NCBI RefSeq assembly: GCF_029968015.1
Contig: NZ_JASCIS010000025.1
Span: 61,168-125,167, forward strand
From: Streptomyces luteolus
Lineage (GTDB): Bacteria; Actinomycetota; Actinomycetes; Streptomycetales; Streptomycetaceae
Length of the DNA stretch: 64,000 bases
Reading direction: 5' to 3'
Within the stretch, counting starts at the first letter, position 1, and every line of letters begins with the position of its first letter. This document shows positions 44,825 to 55,118 of the stretch, one piece after another. The translations under genes and the position numbers were made by a program. The notes beneath the pieces were generated by a model. It was not told the DNA's origin, searched no databases, and saw nothing but the letters and a program-made list of their open reading frames with translations.

Positions 44825-44882
44825 CCGGCCCGGAACACCGCGGGAGACCCACCACAGCCACGAGGACAGGACGGCCACGACC

Positions 44883-45719
44883 ATGCCGACTTTCGACACC
44901 CCGGGACCGGTCTCGGTGACCCTGGAATTCGACCTGGGCTCCGCACGGATCGTCGCGGGCGAGCGCCGCGACACCGTCGTGGAGGTGCTGCCGCGCAACG
45001 GCGCGGACGACAACGACGTACAGGCGGCGCAGCAGACCAAGGTGACCTGCTCGGGCGGGAAGGTGCTGGTCAAGGGCCCCCGGAAGCGGTCGCTCTTCGG
45101 CAGGCCGGGCAGCCTCGACATCACGGTCGAGGTGCCGTCGGGCTCCGACCTGCAGGGCGGTTCCCCGATGGCCGACCTGGTCTGCGAAGGCCCGCTCGGG
45201 CACTGCGAGTTCAAGACCTCGCTCGGCGACCTGCACGTGCAGCAGGCGGCCACGGCACGGCTGCGCACGAGCCACGGCGACCTCACCCTGGGCCGGGTCG
45301 ACGGTGCGGCGGAGGTGAACGGCGCCGGCCGGATCGAGATCGGCACGCTTGGCGCCGCGGCGACGGTGCGCAACGGCAACGGCGACACGGTGATCGGGGA
45401 GGCGGTGGGCGACCTGAAGGCCAACTCGTCCAACGGCCGCATCTCGGTGGATGTCGCGCACGCCTCCGTGGACGCCAAGTCGGCCAGTGGGCACATCCGG
45501 GTCGGGGACGTGGCCCGTGGCCGGATCACGCTGCGGACGGCGGCAGGCGACCTGGAGGTCGGCATCCGGGAGTCCACGGCGGCGTGGCTGGACGTGAGCA
45601 CGGCCGTCGGCTCGGTCCTCAACTCCCTCGGTACGGCGGAGGGCCCGCGGAGCACGGACGAGACGGTGGAGGTACGGGCGACGACGAGTGCGGGGGACAT
45701 CGTCGTCAGGCGCGCCTGA
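44883..45719 (+). CDS. DUF4097 beta-helix protein
   Basis: 278 residues without signal peptide. Repeating strands with G-D-L-x-V/T-L patterns (CEFKTSLGDLHVQQA; RTSHGDLTLGRVDG; VNGAGRIEIGTLGAA; VGDLKANSSNGRISVDV) form a right-handed beta-helix typical of DUF4097 'adhesin' proteins. Cytoplasmic members often accompany a DNA-binding partner and may sense envelope state. Operon with the RHH gene. Confidence 0.85.
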   Translation: MPTFDTPGPVSVTLEFDLGSARIVAGERRDTVVEVLPRNGADDNDVQAAQQTKVTCSGGKVLVKGPRKRSLFGRPGSLDITVEVPSGSDLQGGSPMADLVCEGPLGHCEFKTSLGDLHVQQAATARLRTSHGDLTLGRVDGAAEVNGAGRIEIGTLGAAATVRNGNGDTVIGEAVGDLKANSSNGRISVDVAHASVDAKSASGHIRVGDVARGRITLRTAAGDLEVGIRESTAAWLDVSTAVGSVLNSLGTAEGPRSTDETVEVRATTSAGDIVVRRA

Positions 45720-45793
45720 GCGACCGGGCCGAGTGGCCCCGTACGAGACGCGCCTGACGTGACGTCAACTCGTCAACTGCCGTGCCGGAAAGG

Positions 45794-46741
45794 TCAGTAC
45801 GGCCGGTCCCCGGCGATCGCTACGCGCTCCGCGACCCGTCGCGCGTCCCCGTAGTCGTTCACGGCGTAGTGCTGCGTGGCGCGGTTGTCCCAGAAGGCGA
45901 TGTCGCCGGCCTGCCAGCGGAAGCGCACCTGGAACTCGGGCACGTGCGCCTGCTGGAAGAGCAGCCGGAGGAGTTCGTCGCTCTCGGCGCGCTCAAGGCC
46001 GTGGACGCGGGTGGTGAACGAGGTGTTGACGAACAGCATGCGGCGCCCGTTCGCGGGGTGGGTGCGCACCACCGGGTGGGTCACGGGCGGGAAGACGTCC
46101 TGCATCGGGGCGAGCCGCTCGGGCCCGTAGAAGCGGCGGAAGCCGGGCAGGAAGTCGTGCTCGGCGGTGGCCCGGTCGATGCGCGCCCGCACGTCCTCGG
46201 GCAGGTTGTCGTACGCGGCGGCCATGTCCGCCCACATGGTGTCGCCGCCCCGCGGGGGCACCTCGCGCAGTTGCAGCACCGCGCCCATGGCGGGCCGGGG
46301 CCGGAAGGTGACGTCGGTGTGCCACACGTTCTCGAAGCTGGGCGTGGTTCCCGCGCTCTTGTCGAAGCGTACGACGTCGTCGCTGTCCCCCGACTCCAGG
46401 AGCGGGTTGGTCTCCAACTCGCCCCAGCTGCGGGCGAATTGGCGCTGATGCTGGGAGGTGAGGTGCTGCTGCCGGAAGAACAGCACCTTCCATTCGAGCA
46501 GCGCGCGGTTGAGCTCGTCGCGCAGCTCGGGCGTCAGCGGCCGGGACAGGTCGACGCCGCTGATCTCGGCGCCGATGGTCGCGGACTGCGGTGCGAGAGC
46601 GAAGAGTTCGTACGGCCGCTCGGCCACGCCGTCCGGCAGGCGGCGCAGCACGCGTCGGCCTTCGTAGAGGCCGTTCGGCGGGATCTGGGCCGTGCGCAGC
46701 GTGGGCGCGGCGGGTGCGGGGGTGGTGGTGGTCGGCGTCAT
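45794..46741 (-). CDS. TauD/TfdA-family Fe(II)/2-oxoglutarate dioxygenase
   Basis: 315 residues from ATG at 46741 (GGGAG 8 nt upstream). Iron ligands: His and Asp in NVWHTDVTFRP (about 128-138) and distal His in NRATQHYAVNDYGDARRV, whose Arg binds 2-oxoglutarate. IGAEISGVDLSRPLTPELR at the N-terminus is diagnostic. TauD enzymes release sulfite from taurine or alkyl sulfonates, so the gene would serve sulfur scavenging. The Cys-codon leader at 46948-47028 upstream supports that reading. Confidence 0.88.
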   Translation of the reverse strand: MTPTTTTPAPAAPTLRTAQIPPNGLYEGRRVLRRLPDGVAERPYELFALAPQSATIGAEISGVDLSRPLTPELRDELNRALLEWKVLFFRQQHLTSQHQRQFARSWGELETNPLLESGDSDDVVRFDKSAGTTPSFENVWHTDVTFRPRPAMGAVLQLREVPPRGGDTMWADMAAAYDNLPEDVRARIDRATAEHDFLPGFRRFYGPERLAPMQDVFPPVTHPVVRTHPANGRRMLFVNTSFTTRVHGLERAESDELLRLLFQQAHVPEFQVRFRWQAGDIAFWDNRATQHYAVNDYGDARRVAERVAIAGDRPY

Positions 46742-46947
46742 CGGCGGGCTCCCGGGGGCTGAGGGCGGGGCGGCGGCACGTCCGGCCGGGCGTCCCGGCC
46801 CGTTGTGGCGCATGAGCCGTCACAGGACACGGCGTCGCGGATACGGGGGTACGGGGTACGGGGAACGCCCGGATGGGACGCGGTGCGCCCCGCCGGTGGA
46901 AGGGGGTGGTGTGGCCGCGTCGGCGGCGAGGGACGGGAAGGCGTCCG

Positions 46948-47028
46948 CTACAAGCCGCTGCGCGCACAGCCGCAGCGGTCCGGCAGGGTGCCGGAGCGGG
47001 CTGCGGTACAGGTCAGGTGCGCGATCAC
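46948..47028 (-). CDS. 26-aa leaderless ORF with three Cys codons (putative Cys attenuator)
   Basis: Starts at GTG 47028 as VIAHLTCTAARSG and ends CGCARSGL then TAG. Cys are at positions 7, 19 and 21. It begins 6 nt after a -10 box, has no ribosome site and lies 206 nt upstream of a sulfonate-type dioxygenase. Leaderless Cys-codon ORFs that attenuate sulfur-assimilation operons are documented in mycobacteria; this looks like a streptomycete analogue. Unlike those, the Cys codons are not all at the stop. Confidence 0.5.
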   Translation of the reverse strand: MIAHLTCTAARSGTLPDRCGCARSGL

Positions 47029-47034
47029 GTACTC

Positions 47035-47064
47035 ATCCTGCGGTCCGGGGCGCCGCGCGGTCAA
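47035..47064 (-). promoter_or_regulatory. promoter of the Cys leader / TauD unit
   Basis: On the minus strand TTGACC (47064-47059), 18-bp spacer, CAGGAT (47040-47035), then 6 nt to GTG 47028. One of the best -35/-10 pairs in the window. Confidence 0.65.
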
Positions 47065-47096
47065 GCCCGGCCGTGCCCGCCCCGGCCCCGCCCCGC

Positions 47097-48413
47097 TCAC
47101 CGTCCCCGGACGGCACCGCCCAGGAACGGCACCGTCAGCCACGGGCTGTCGGGGTCGGTGACGAGGGCGCGGTGGGCTTCGAGGACCGTGGTGTACCAGC
47201 TGCCGAACTCCTCCTCGTCGAAGTGCAGACAGCGGCCGAGTACGTAGCCCGCGGAGAACTCCTCCCACGAGTGGTAGGCGGCGCGCGCCCCGGCGCCGGC
47301 CCGTTCGATCGCCTCGTACATCTCCGGCTCGGTGGCGTAGCGGGCGCCGCGGCCCCAGCGGGCCATCTTCGAGGCGCGGCCGACGTCCCAGGCCGCGACG
47401 GTGCGCACGATGCCGCCGGGCGGGAGGAGTCCGTCGGCGCGGAAGCGGGCCTCGTACCGCATGATCTTGCCGACGAGGCCGCGGAGTTCGACGACGAACG
47501 CGTCGAACTCGGCGTCCGCGCCCGGCCGGTGGTCGCGGCCGCCGCGTCGGAGGCGTTCGCGGAGGGTCGACTCGACGGTGTCGCGCCAGGCGGCCTCCTC
47601 GACGATGCCCGGGGTGGCGAGCAGCAGCTTGTCGCGGGCGGCGAGCACGAAGTCCCAGTACCAGGGGCTGACTTGGCGGGTGAGGAGGCGTTCCTGGATC
47701 TCCAGCCAGTCGGCGCGGCTGTCCACGCCCCACCACTCGCTGAGCCGCTCGATCTCGTTGTGGTAGCCGGTGCCGTGCCAGTGCAGGGTGTTCCAGGCGT
47801 CGCCGTTGCCGTAGCAGAGGTGGGCGCCGCAGGCGAGGCCGTGCAGGAGCGGGCCGAGGTCGGGGACACCGTTGCCGCTGCGCCGGGTGAGGACGCGGTC
47901 GCCGAAGGCGTCGGGCTCGAAGAGGTCGCAGCCCAGCTCGTACCAGACGTCGCGCTCCTCCTCGTCCACGGCGAGCAGCAGTTGGCAGGGCGTGCCGGCG
48001 TTGACCATGAGGACGTCGGCCTCGGCGGGCAGGATCCGGGCGAGGCGCGCCAGGTTGGCGAACTCGAAGACCATGTCGGGGTGCGGGCGGGGCAGCAGGC
48101 CCTCGGTGTAGACCGGCACCCAGAGCCTGCCGTCTCGCTCGCGCGTGAACATCGGGAACTCGTCCTCGCCCGCGGCGTCCGCGTCCTCCCGCCAGACGGG
48201 GTAGTAGACGCCCTCGGCGGCGAGGGTGCGCAGGTAGGCGTACGTGTGGTCGCGGCGGCTCAGCCGGTACAGGTGCTGCTCGACATCCGTCGGGGCGAGC
48301 CAGCGGACGCCATCCTCGGGGTCGGGGATCTGCGGAAAGCCCTCGTCGTGGTCCACGTCCCGCACGTCGACCACATCGTGTTCCTGCGCTGAGCCCCCGT
48401 CGGCCGTGTGCAT
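47097..48413 (-). CDS. DUF1266-like large conserved protein
   Basis: 438 residues from ATG at 48413 (GGAGG 9 nt upstream). An N-terminal part (about 50-180) has SseB-like features (FPMFTRERDGRLWVPVYTEG; MVNAGTPCQLLLAVDEEE). The C-terminal part (about 235-430) has the DUF1266 pattern: the substrate-like W-rich YWDFVLAARDKLLL, AAWDVGRASKMARWG and EEFSAGYVLGRCLHFDEEEFG. Cytoplasmic; function unknown, often linked to type VII or contractile loci in other genomes but not here. Confidence 0.75.
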   Translation of the reverse strand: MHTADGGSAQEHDVVDVRDVDHDEGFPQIPDPEDGVRWLAPTDVEQHLYRLSRRDHTYAYLRTLAAEGVYYPVWREDADAAGEDEFPMFTRERDGRLWVPVYTEGLLPRPHPDMVFEFANLARLARILPAEADVLMVNAGTPCQLLLAVDEEERDVWYELGCDLFEPDAFGDRVLTRRSGNGVPDLGPLLHGLACGAHLCYGNGDAWNTLHWHGTGYHNEIERLSEWWGVDSRADWLEIQERLLTRQVSPWYWDFVLAARDKLLLATPGIVEEAAWRDTVESTLRERLRRGGRDHRPGADAEFDAFVVELRGLVGKIMRYEARFRADGLLPPGGIVRTVAAWDVGRASKMARWGRGARYATEPEMYEAIERAGAGARAAYHSWEEFSAGYVLGRCLHFDEEEFGSWYTTVLEAHRALVTDPDSPWLTVPFLGGAVRGR

Positions 48414-49088
48414 GCCGTTTCCCCTCCGTGCGGATCTCCCGGAGGCACGGTATCGGACGTACGCACGGGCCTTCGGGGCGGGCGTCAAGTGCACGCGGAC
48501 AAGGACTGATCGCCCCGCCGCGCTGTCGGTAGCGGTCCGAACCCCCAGGCCAGGATGGGGAGTTCGATAGCGCCGCGATCCCCCGTCGAACCGGCGGCCC
48601 GCCGGTCTGTACGTACCCAGGCAGGCAAGCCGCAGGGGCGAGAGCTGAGCGGCGCCCGCGGACGCACAGTACCGCCCGCAGGCGGAGGCGACGGGCCCGA
48701 CCGCGCTCAAGACGCGGCCGATCAGACCGAGTCCAGCGAAGGTGGCGTTCAACTGGCAGCCTTGCGAGGCGTGTTGATCGCGTCCGGCGCCGAGGAACAC
48801 CCCGAGGCCATCCGAGCCGGGAGACGGCGGCGTGTCGGCTGCCGGGGCGGTTGTTGATCCCGGCGAGCATGGCGCCGAGCTCGCGGCAAGGACGCCCACG
48901 GTGCGCCGTTGCACGAGCAGAGCGGCAAGCAGCGGCGGCCCGCAGGCCTGTGGGCGCGTCTCCCGGACGTGACATGTGTGCCGGGTGGGACGCGCCCCCG
49001 CGCGTGGGGGCACGGGCGGGGTTCCGCCTCCGGGCTCCCGTGCGTACGGTCGAGGTGACACGACAGCGCACAACGGGGAGGGCGCGCC
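48414..49088. other. 675-bp stretch without a recognised gene
   Basis: Both flanking genes read away from it. Several long open frames exist on the minus strand but none has a ribosome site, known motif or consistent composition. It may be promoter DNA for both sides plus a decayed gene or insertion remnant. I could not identify a parent. Confidence 0.5.
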
Positions 49089-49520
49089 ATGGAGGACACG
49101 GCAGCGGGCGACGACGGGCCGCCGCCGGGTCCCGGGACCGGGGAGCCGGATCTCGCGGTGGCGGTGGTCGTGTACCGGGTGGGCCTGGAGCTCGGAGCGG
49201 ACGACAAGGTGCTGTTGTCGGCGTTCGAGGCCGCACTCGTGGAGTCGGGCATGGAGAACCTCGACCACGGCCTGGAGGACTCGCTGGGCGTGTTCCAGCA
49301 GCGCCCGAGTCAGGGCTGGGGCTCAGCGGAGCAGGTGACGAACGTGGCGTACGCGTCACGACAGTTCTTCACGCGGGCGCTCACGGTCGAAGAGGAGAAC
49401 CCGTCACTCACGCCGGGCCAACTGGCGCAGGCCGTCCAGGTCTCGGCGTACCCGGAGCGGTACGACCGGCGGGAGGCGGAGGCGCGGGAGCTGATCGCTC
49501 GGACGGAGCAGGAGCTCTAG
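49089..49520 (+). CDS. lysozyme-like-fold small protein
   Basis: 143 residues, ATG with GGGGAGGG upstream. The core ALVESGMENLDHGLEDSLGV followed by FQQRPSQGWGSAEQVTNVAYA is a signature found in actinobacterial and phage lysozyme-like domains; the Glu of VESGM corresponds to the usual catalytic Glu. There is no signal peptide, unlike typical members, so export or an intracellular role is uncertain. Confidence 0.7.
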   Translation: MEDTAAGDDGPPPGPGTGEPDLAVAVVVYRVGLELGADDKVLLSAFEAALVESGMENLDHGLEDSLGVFQQRPSQGWGSAEQVTNVAYASRQFFTRALTVEEENPSLTPGQLAQAVQVSAYPERYDRREAEARELIARTEQEL

Positions 49521-49531
49521 GGTCCGAACGG

Positions 49532-50830
49532 TCAGCGGCGCGTCGCGGCGAGTGTGACATGGATCGGGCCGCCGTCCAGGGCGGCGTCCCGCACCCAAGA
49601 CCCGCTGATTTCACGCGAGTTGCCCGTGCGCAACGGGCCGCGCACCCGCTCGCTGTGCAGCGTACGGCCGTCCTGCGTGACGGTGAGCGTCGCGCCGCCG
49701 CGGGCGGGCAGCGGCTCGGCTGCGCGTACGAGGAAGCGCTGCGTGTCGTCGGCGGGGAGGTCGCGCGGCAGGCGGCCCGGGGTGATCCAGCGCAGCGGCG
49801 GGGCGACTGCGAGCTGCGGACCGAACGCGTGCGGGCGGTCCTCGTGGGCGAGCAGGCGCCGTACGGCCGCCGCGGCGGTGTGTCCCTCGGCGGCGGCGGT
49901 CGCGGCGGTCTCCGCGGCGTGCAGGACGTTGCCGACGGCGAAGACCCCGGGGACGTCCGTGCGGAACGCCGTGTCGACGAGCGGCCCGCGGGTCGCGCGG
50001 TCCATGCGGAGGCCCGCGCCGCGCGCGAGTTCGGCCTCCGGGACGAAGTCGCCGGTGAACACCAGGGTGTCGCAGGGGACTTGGGTGGTACGGCCGTCCG
50101 CGTGCCGCAGGCGTACGCCGGTCAGGCGGCCGCGGCCGAGCACTTCGGTGAGCGTGGTGCGGGTGAGCAGCGGCACGGTGCGGCGGAGCCGGGCGTCGGC
50201 GGCGCGCAGCGGGGGGATCTGCGGCCGGTCGAGGTCGGTGAGCTGGGCGACGACGGTGACGCCCGCGCGGCGCAGCGTGTCGAGGGCGGCGTACGCGACG
50301 GGCTCGGTGCCCACGACGACGGCTCGGCGTCCGACGTACTGCCCGTACAGGTGCACGGCCTGCTGGAGTTCGCCGGTGGTGAGGATCCCGGCGGGGCGGG
50401 TGCCGGGCACGAGGCGGGCGGCGCGGGGGCGTTCGCGGGCGCCGGTGGCGAGGACCAGGGCGCGGGCGGTGATGCGCTCCAGGCCGTCGGGGCCGGTGAC
50501 GTCGACGGTGCGGGCCTCGGGGATGCCGGTGACGGTGGTGGAGGTGCGGACGACGGCTCCGGCGTCGGTCGCGGCACGCGACCGGGCGGCGGCGAAGCGC
50601 GGGCCACTGGTCCAGGGCGTGCCGAAGCCCCCGTGGTGGCAGTGGCGCGGCACGCCACCGGCCTGCTGTTCGCGTTCGAGCACCTCGACGGTGCCGCAGT
50701 CGGCGGCGGCCAGATGCTCGGCGGCGGTCAGACCGGCCGGACCCGCCCCGACGATCAGCACGTCGACCTCGCGCACCCGCCGACCCAAGGCCCTGCCCGC
50801 CTCGCCCGTCCCGCCCGTCCCGTTCACCAC
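49532..50830 (-). CDS. FAD/NAD(P)-dependent oxidoreductase (HcnB/opine-oxidase-like)
   Basis: 432 residues from GTG at 50830 (GGGGAG 8 nt upstream); a GTG at 50854 overlapping the previous stop is possible. FAD motif VDVLIVGAGPAGLTAAEHLA, second dinucleotide motif RRAVVVGTEPVAYAALD, and VFAVGNVLHAAET near the FAD C-terminal site. The last 110 residues form an extra Cys-free beta-rich domain (FLVRAAEPLPARGGATLTV). It is the third gene of the kinase/FAD/FAD operon and likely passes electrons from the GlpA-like partner. Confidence 0.85.
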   Translation of the reverse strand: MVNGTGGTGEAGRALGRRVREVDVLIVGAGPAGLTAAEHLAAADCGTVEVLEREQQAGGVPRHCHHGGFGTPWTSGPRFAAARSRAATDAGAVVRTSTTVTGIPEARTVDVTGPDGLERITARALVLATGARERPRAARLVPGTRPAGILTTGELQQAVHLYGQYVGRRAVVVGTEPVAYAALDTLRRAGVTVVAQLTDLDRPQIPPLRAADARLRRTVPLLTRTTLTEVLGRGRLTGVRLRHADGRTTQVPCDTLVFTGDFVPEAELARGAGLRMDRATRGPLVDTAFRTDVPGVFAVGNVLHAAETAATAAAEGHTAAAAVRRLLAHEDRPHAFGPQLAVAPPLRWITPGRLPRDLPADDTQRFLVRAAEPLPARGGATLTVTQDGRTLHSERVRGPLRTGNSREISGSWVRDAALDGGPIHVTLAATRR

Positions 50831-50850
50831 GGTGTCAACTCCCCGCTCTG

Positions 50851-52286
50851 TCACGACAGTTCGCCGTCGAAGAGGTCCCGCAGCGCCGCCCCGCAGTGAA
50901 ACCCCTGGCACCGCCCGCCGCGCGCCCGCGTCCGCCGCCGCAGGCCTTCGAGGCTCGCCGGTGGCACCGTACTGCCGAGCGCGTCGCGGATCTCGCCGAG
51001 GGTGACCCGCTCGCAGTGGCAGACGATGCGGCCGTAGTCGGGGTCGGCGGCGATGCGTCCGGGGTCCTGGTAGGGGCGCTGGGTGCGTTCGCCGAGGCTC
51101 GGCATGCGGACGGGCGGGAGGCTCGTCGGCGTACCGAGGTCGAGGCCAGCTTCGGCGAGGAGGCCGGTGACGTGGGCGGCGATCGCGAGGGAGGCGGTGA
51201 GGCCGGTGGAGCGGATGCCGCCGACCGTCACGTACCGCTGCTCCGCCCAGGAGTCGATGCGGTAGTCGTCCTCCTCGGTGGCCGCGCGCAGGCCCGCGTA
51301 GACCGTGGTGACCTCTTCCTCCAGGAGTTCGGGGAGGATCCGGGCGCCCTGGGTGTGCAGCGCGCTCAGGCCCTGTTCGGTGGAGTGGGTGGCGGTCTTG
51401 TCGTGGAGGTCCTCGGCGGTCGGGCCGAGCAGCACGTTGCCGAAGACGGTGGGCGCCACGAGGACGCCCTTGCCGAGCGCCGTGGGCACCGGCAGCAGGA
51501 TGTGGTGTACGAGGGCGCGGGCGGGCTTGTCGAAGACGACGAGCTGGCCGCGGCGCGGGGTGACGGTGAAGGTCGTGCGGCCGAGCATGCGGTCGACGGT
51601 GTCGGCGTGCAGACCGGCCGCGTTGACGAGCCAGCGGGCGTGCAGCGGGCCGCGTTCGGTGTGCAGGGTGTGGCCGCCCACCCCTTCGCCTTCCGCCCAT
51701 GTGACGTGCTGTAGGCGGGAGTTGAGGTGCAGGTCCACGCCCGCGCGTACGGCCTGGGTCGCGTAGGCGAGCGGGGTGGTGAACGGGCAGATGATCGACT
51801 CGTCCGGCACCGCGAGCGCGCCGAGGGCCCCGGGACCGAGGTGGGGTTCGCGGGCGTACAGCGCGTCGGCGTCGACGACCCGGGCCGCCTCGTAGCCGTT
51901 CCTGGCGGCCTTGGCGGCGAGGCCGGGAAGGGCGGCGAGCTGGTCCTCGTCCCAGGCGACGAGGAGCGCGCCGACGGGTTCGACAGGGATGCCGCACTCG
52001 GCCGCGTACGCACCGAGCAGGGCATGGCCCTCGCGGACGAGTCGGGCCTCCAGGGTGCCGGGGGTGGCGTCGAACCCGGTGTGCAGGATCGCGGTGTTGG
52101 CCTTGGACGTGCCGTCGCCGACGTCGTGGGACGCCTCCACGAGCGCGACGCGAACGCGCCGGTGGCGGGCGAGTTCGCGGGCGATGCCGGCGCCTACGAC
52201 ACCGGCGCCGATGACCACGACGTCGTACGCGGCAGAGTCCTGGAGGGGCCCGTAGCGGGTGACGCGGCCCTCGGCCGCCGGGGCGT

Positions 52287-52290
<4 letters not shown>
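50851..52290 (-). CDS. GlpA-like FAD dehydrogenase with C-terminal BFD [2Fe-2S] domain
   Basis: 479 residues from GTG at 52290, overlapping the kinase stop by 4 bp. FAD motif YDVVVIGAGVVGAGIARELA at 20-39 and a DAO fold (IRSTGLTASLAIA) match glycerol-3-phosphate dehydrogenase GlpA/GlpO. The C-terminus has IVCHCERVT (about 418) and RCQGFHCG (about 465), the CxC...CxxxxC pattern of BFD-like [2Fe-2S] domains. With the adjacent FGGY kinase it would oxidise the phosphorylated polyol. Confidence 0.87.
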
Positions 52291-53873
<1,583 letters not shown>

Positions 53874-54060
53874 GCCTGGCCCCGTACTTGACGGATTCGA
53901 TCAAGACAGTTTCCCCGACCCGGCCAGAATCGGAACCTTCCGCTCTACACTGATCGCCGACCAACCAGGCTCTGCCGTACGGGAGTTCGCGCGACGTTGC
54001 ACGGACGGCCCGCGCCCGGTCCTGCCCGCCCTCGGGGAAGAGGGGTTGACCAGAGGATTC

Positions 54061-55065
54061 ATGCCTATGCCGCCCGCCCGCCCGGTGTACCACCCAGCCG
54101 GGCACGACGCCGCCCTGCGCGCCGTCCTTGAGGACCTCAGGGCGGGCCGCTGGGTGTCGACCCGCACCCTGCTCGCCGAGACCGCCGACTGGGGCGTGTG
54201 GACCCAGCGCACGCAGATCCTCGCCACGGCGGCGGCCGGCTCCGACGTCCTGCTGGCGTGGCGCGCCGAGGAACCGTACAGCGTCGTCCTGACCGTGCTC
54301 CACGCGCGCGTGGCGGTCGAACGGGCCCTGCGCGCCCACCGCTCGGGCCACCAGCGCACCGCCGAACTGTGGCGCGAGGCGGCCGAGGCCTGCCGGCACG
54401 CCTCGCACGCCTCCCCCGAGGACCCGGTGCCGTGGATCGGGCTGCTTGCGCTCGCCCAGCTCGACGAGGGCAGGCACTGGGCGGAGCACCGCCTTCCGGC
54501 GCCCGAGCCGATGCTCTTCGACGGCCCCTGGCAGCTCCTCGCCCAGGCCGACAAGCGGGACCCCGGCAACCGCGAGGCGTACCACCGGATGCTGCAGTTC
54601 GCGTACCAGCACCGGCCCGGCGCCTCGATGACGGCGGCCGTCAACTTCGTCCAGTGGGCGGCTTCTTCGGCCCCCGCGGGCTCCGCCCTGCACGTACTCC
54701 CGCTCTACGCGCGCGTGGAGCGCTACCGCCGCGAGGGCGGCCACGAGCGCGCCCTCGACCTGCACTGGATCTCCGAGGAGGCGACCCGGGGCGCGGTGCA
54801 CGCGCTGCGCCTGTGGTTCGACCACTCCGCGCCGGACACGCGGTCGCTGCTCGACCTGGGCCACCTCGCGCACGCGTTGTGGGGCGCGCACCAGTTCCAC
54901 GACGCGCTCCGGGTGTTCGACGCCCTCGACCCGTACTTCACGGTCATCCCCTGGTCGTACCGCACCACCTCCCCCGGTTCGTCCGAGGCGGCGGCCGACC
55001 TGTTCGTCCAGGCCCGCTCCCGCTGCCGGGCCGCCGTCGGACGCGGGGGCCGCGACCGCCCCTGA
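54061..55065 (+). CDS. uncharacterised helical-repeat protein (334 aa)
   Basis: ATG at 54061 with AGAGGA close upstream; ATG at 54067 is alternative. The protein is all-helical with TPR-like features (TAELWREAAEACRHASHASP; DPGNREAYHRMLQFAYQH; HQFHDALRVFDALDPYF). No signal peptide. Relatives occur widely in streptomycetes without known function. It precedes the amino-acid permease by 53 bp and may be co-transcribed. Confidence 0.7.
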   Translation: MPMPPARPVYHPAGHDAALRAVLEDLRAGRWVSTRTLLAETADWGVWTQRTQILATAAAGSDVLLAWRAEEPYSVVLTVLHARVAVERALRAHRSGHQRTAELWREAAEACRHASHASPEDPVPWIGLLALAQLDEGRHWAEHRLPAPEPMLFDGPWQLLAQADKRDPGNREAYHRMLQFAYQHRPGASMTAAVNFVQWAASSAPAGSALHVLPLYARVERYRREGGHERALDLHWISEEATRGAVHALRLWFDHSAPDTRSLLDLGHLAHALWGAHQFHDALRVFDALDPYFTVIPWSYRTTSPGSSEAAADLFVQARSRCRAAVGRGGRDRP

Positions 55066-55118
55066 CCCGCACACCGCCCGATCCCCACCTCACCCTGTCC
55101 CCCTCCGGAGGTACGCGC

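Larger units (their letters stand above)
46742..47096. other. 355-bp region upstream of the TauD-type gene
   Basis: Contains the promoter and Cys leader ORF described separately. Between the leader stop (46948) and the dioxygenase start are about 206 nt with GGGGTACGGGGTACGGGG-type repeats (46844-46862) that could fold; an in-frame ATG at 46813 would extend the enzyme by 24 residues but lacks a better ribosome site. Confidence 0.5.

Noticed and set aside
46742..46813. 24-residue N-terminal extension of the TauD-type protein
   Set aside because: ATG 46741 has GGGAG at good spacing and the extension is Pro/Ala/Arg-rich; it cannot be fully excluded.
48485..48667. 60-codon ORF in the gene-free region
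   Set aside because: No ribosome site or recognisable domain; composition not convincingly coding.
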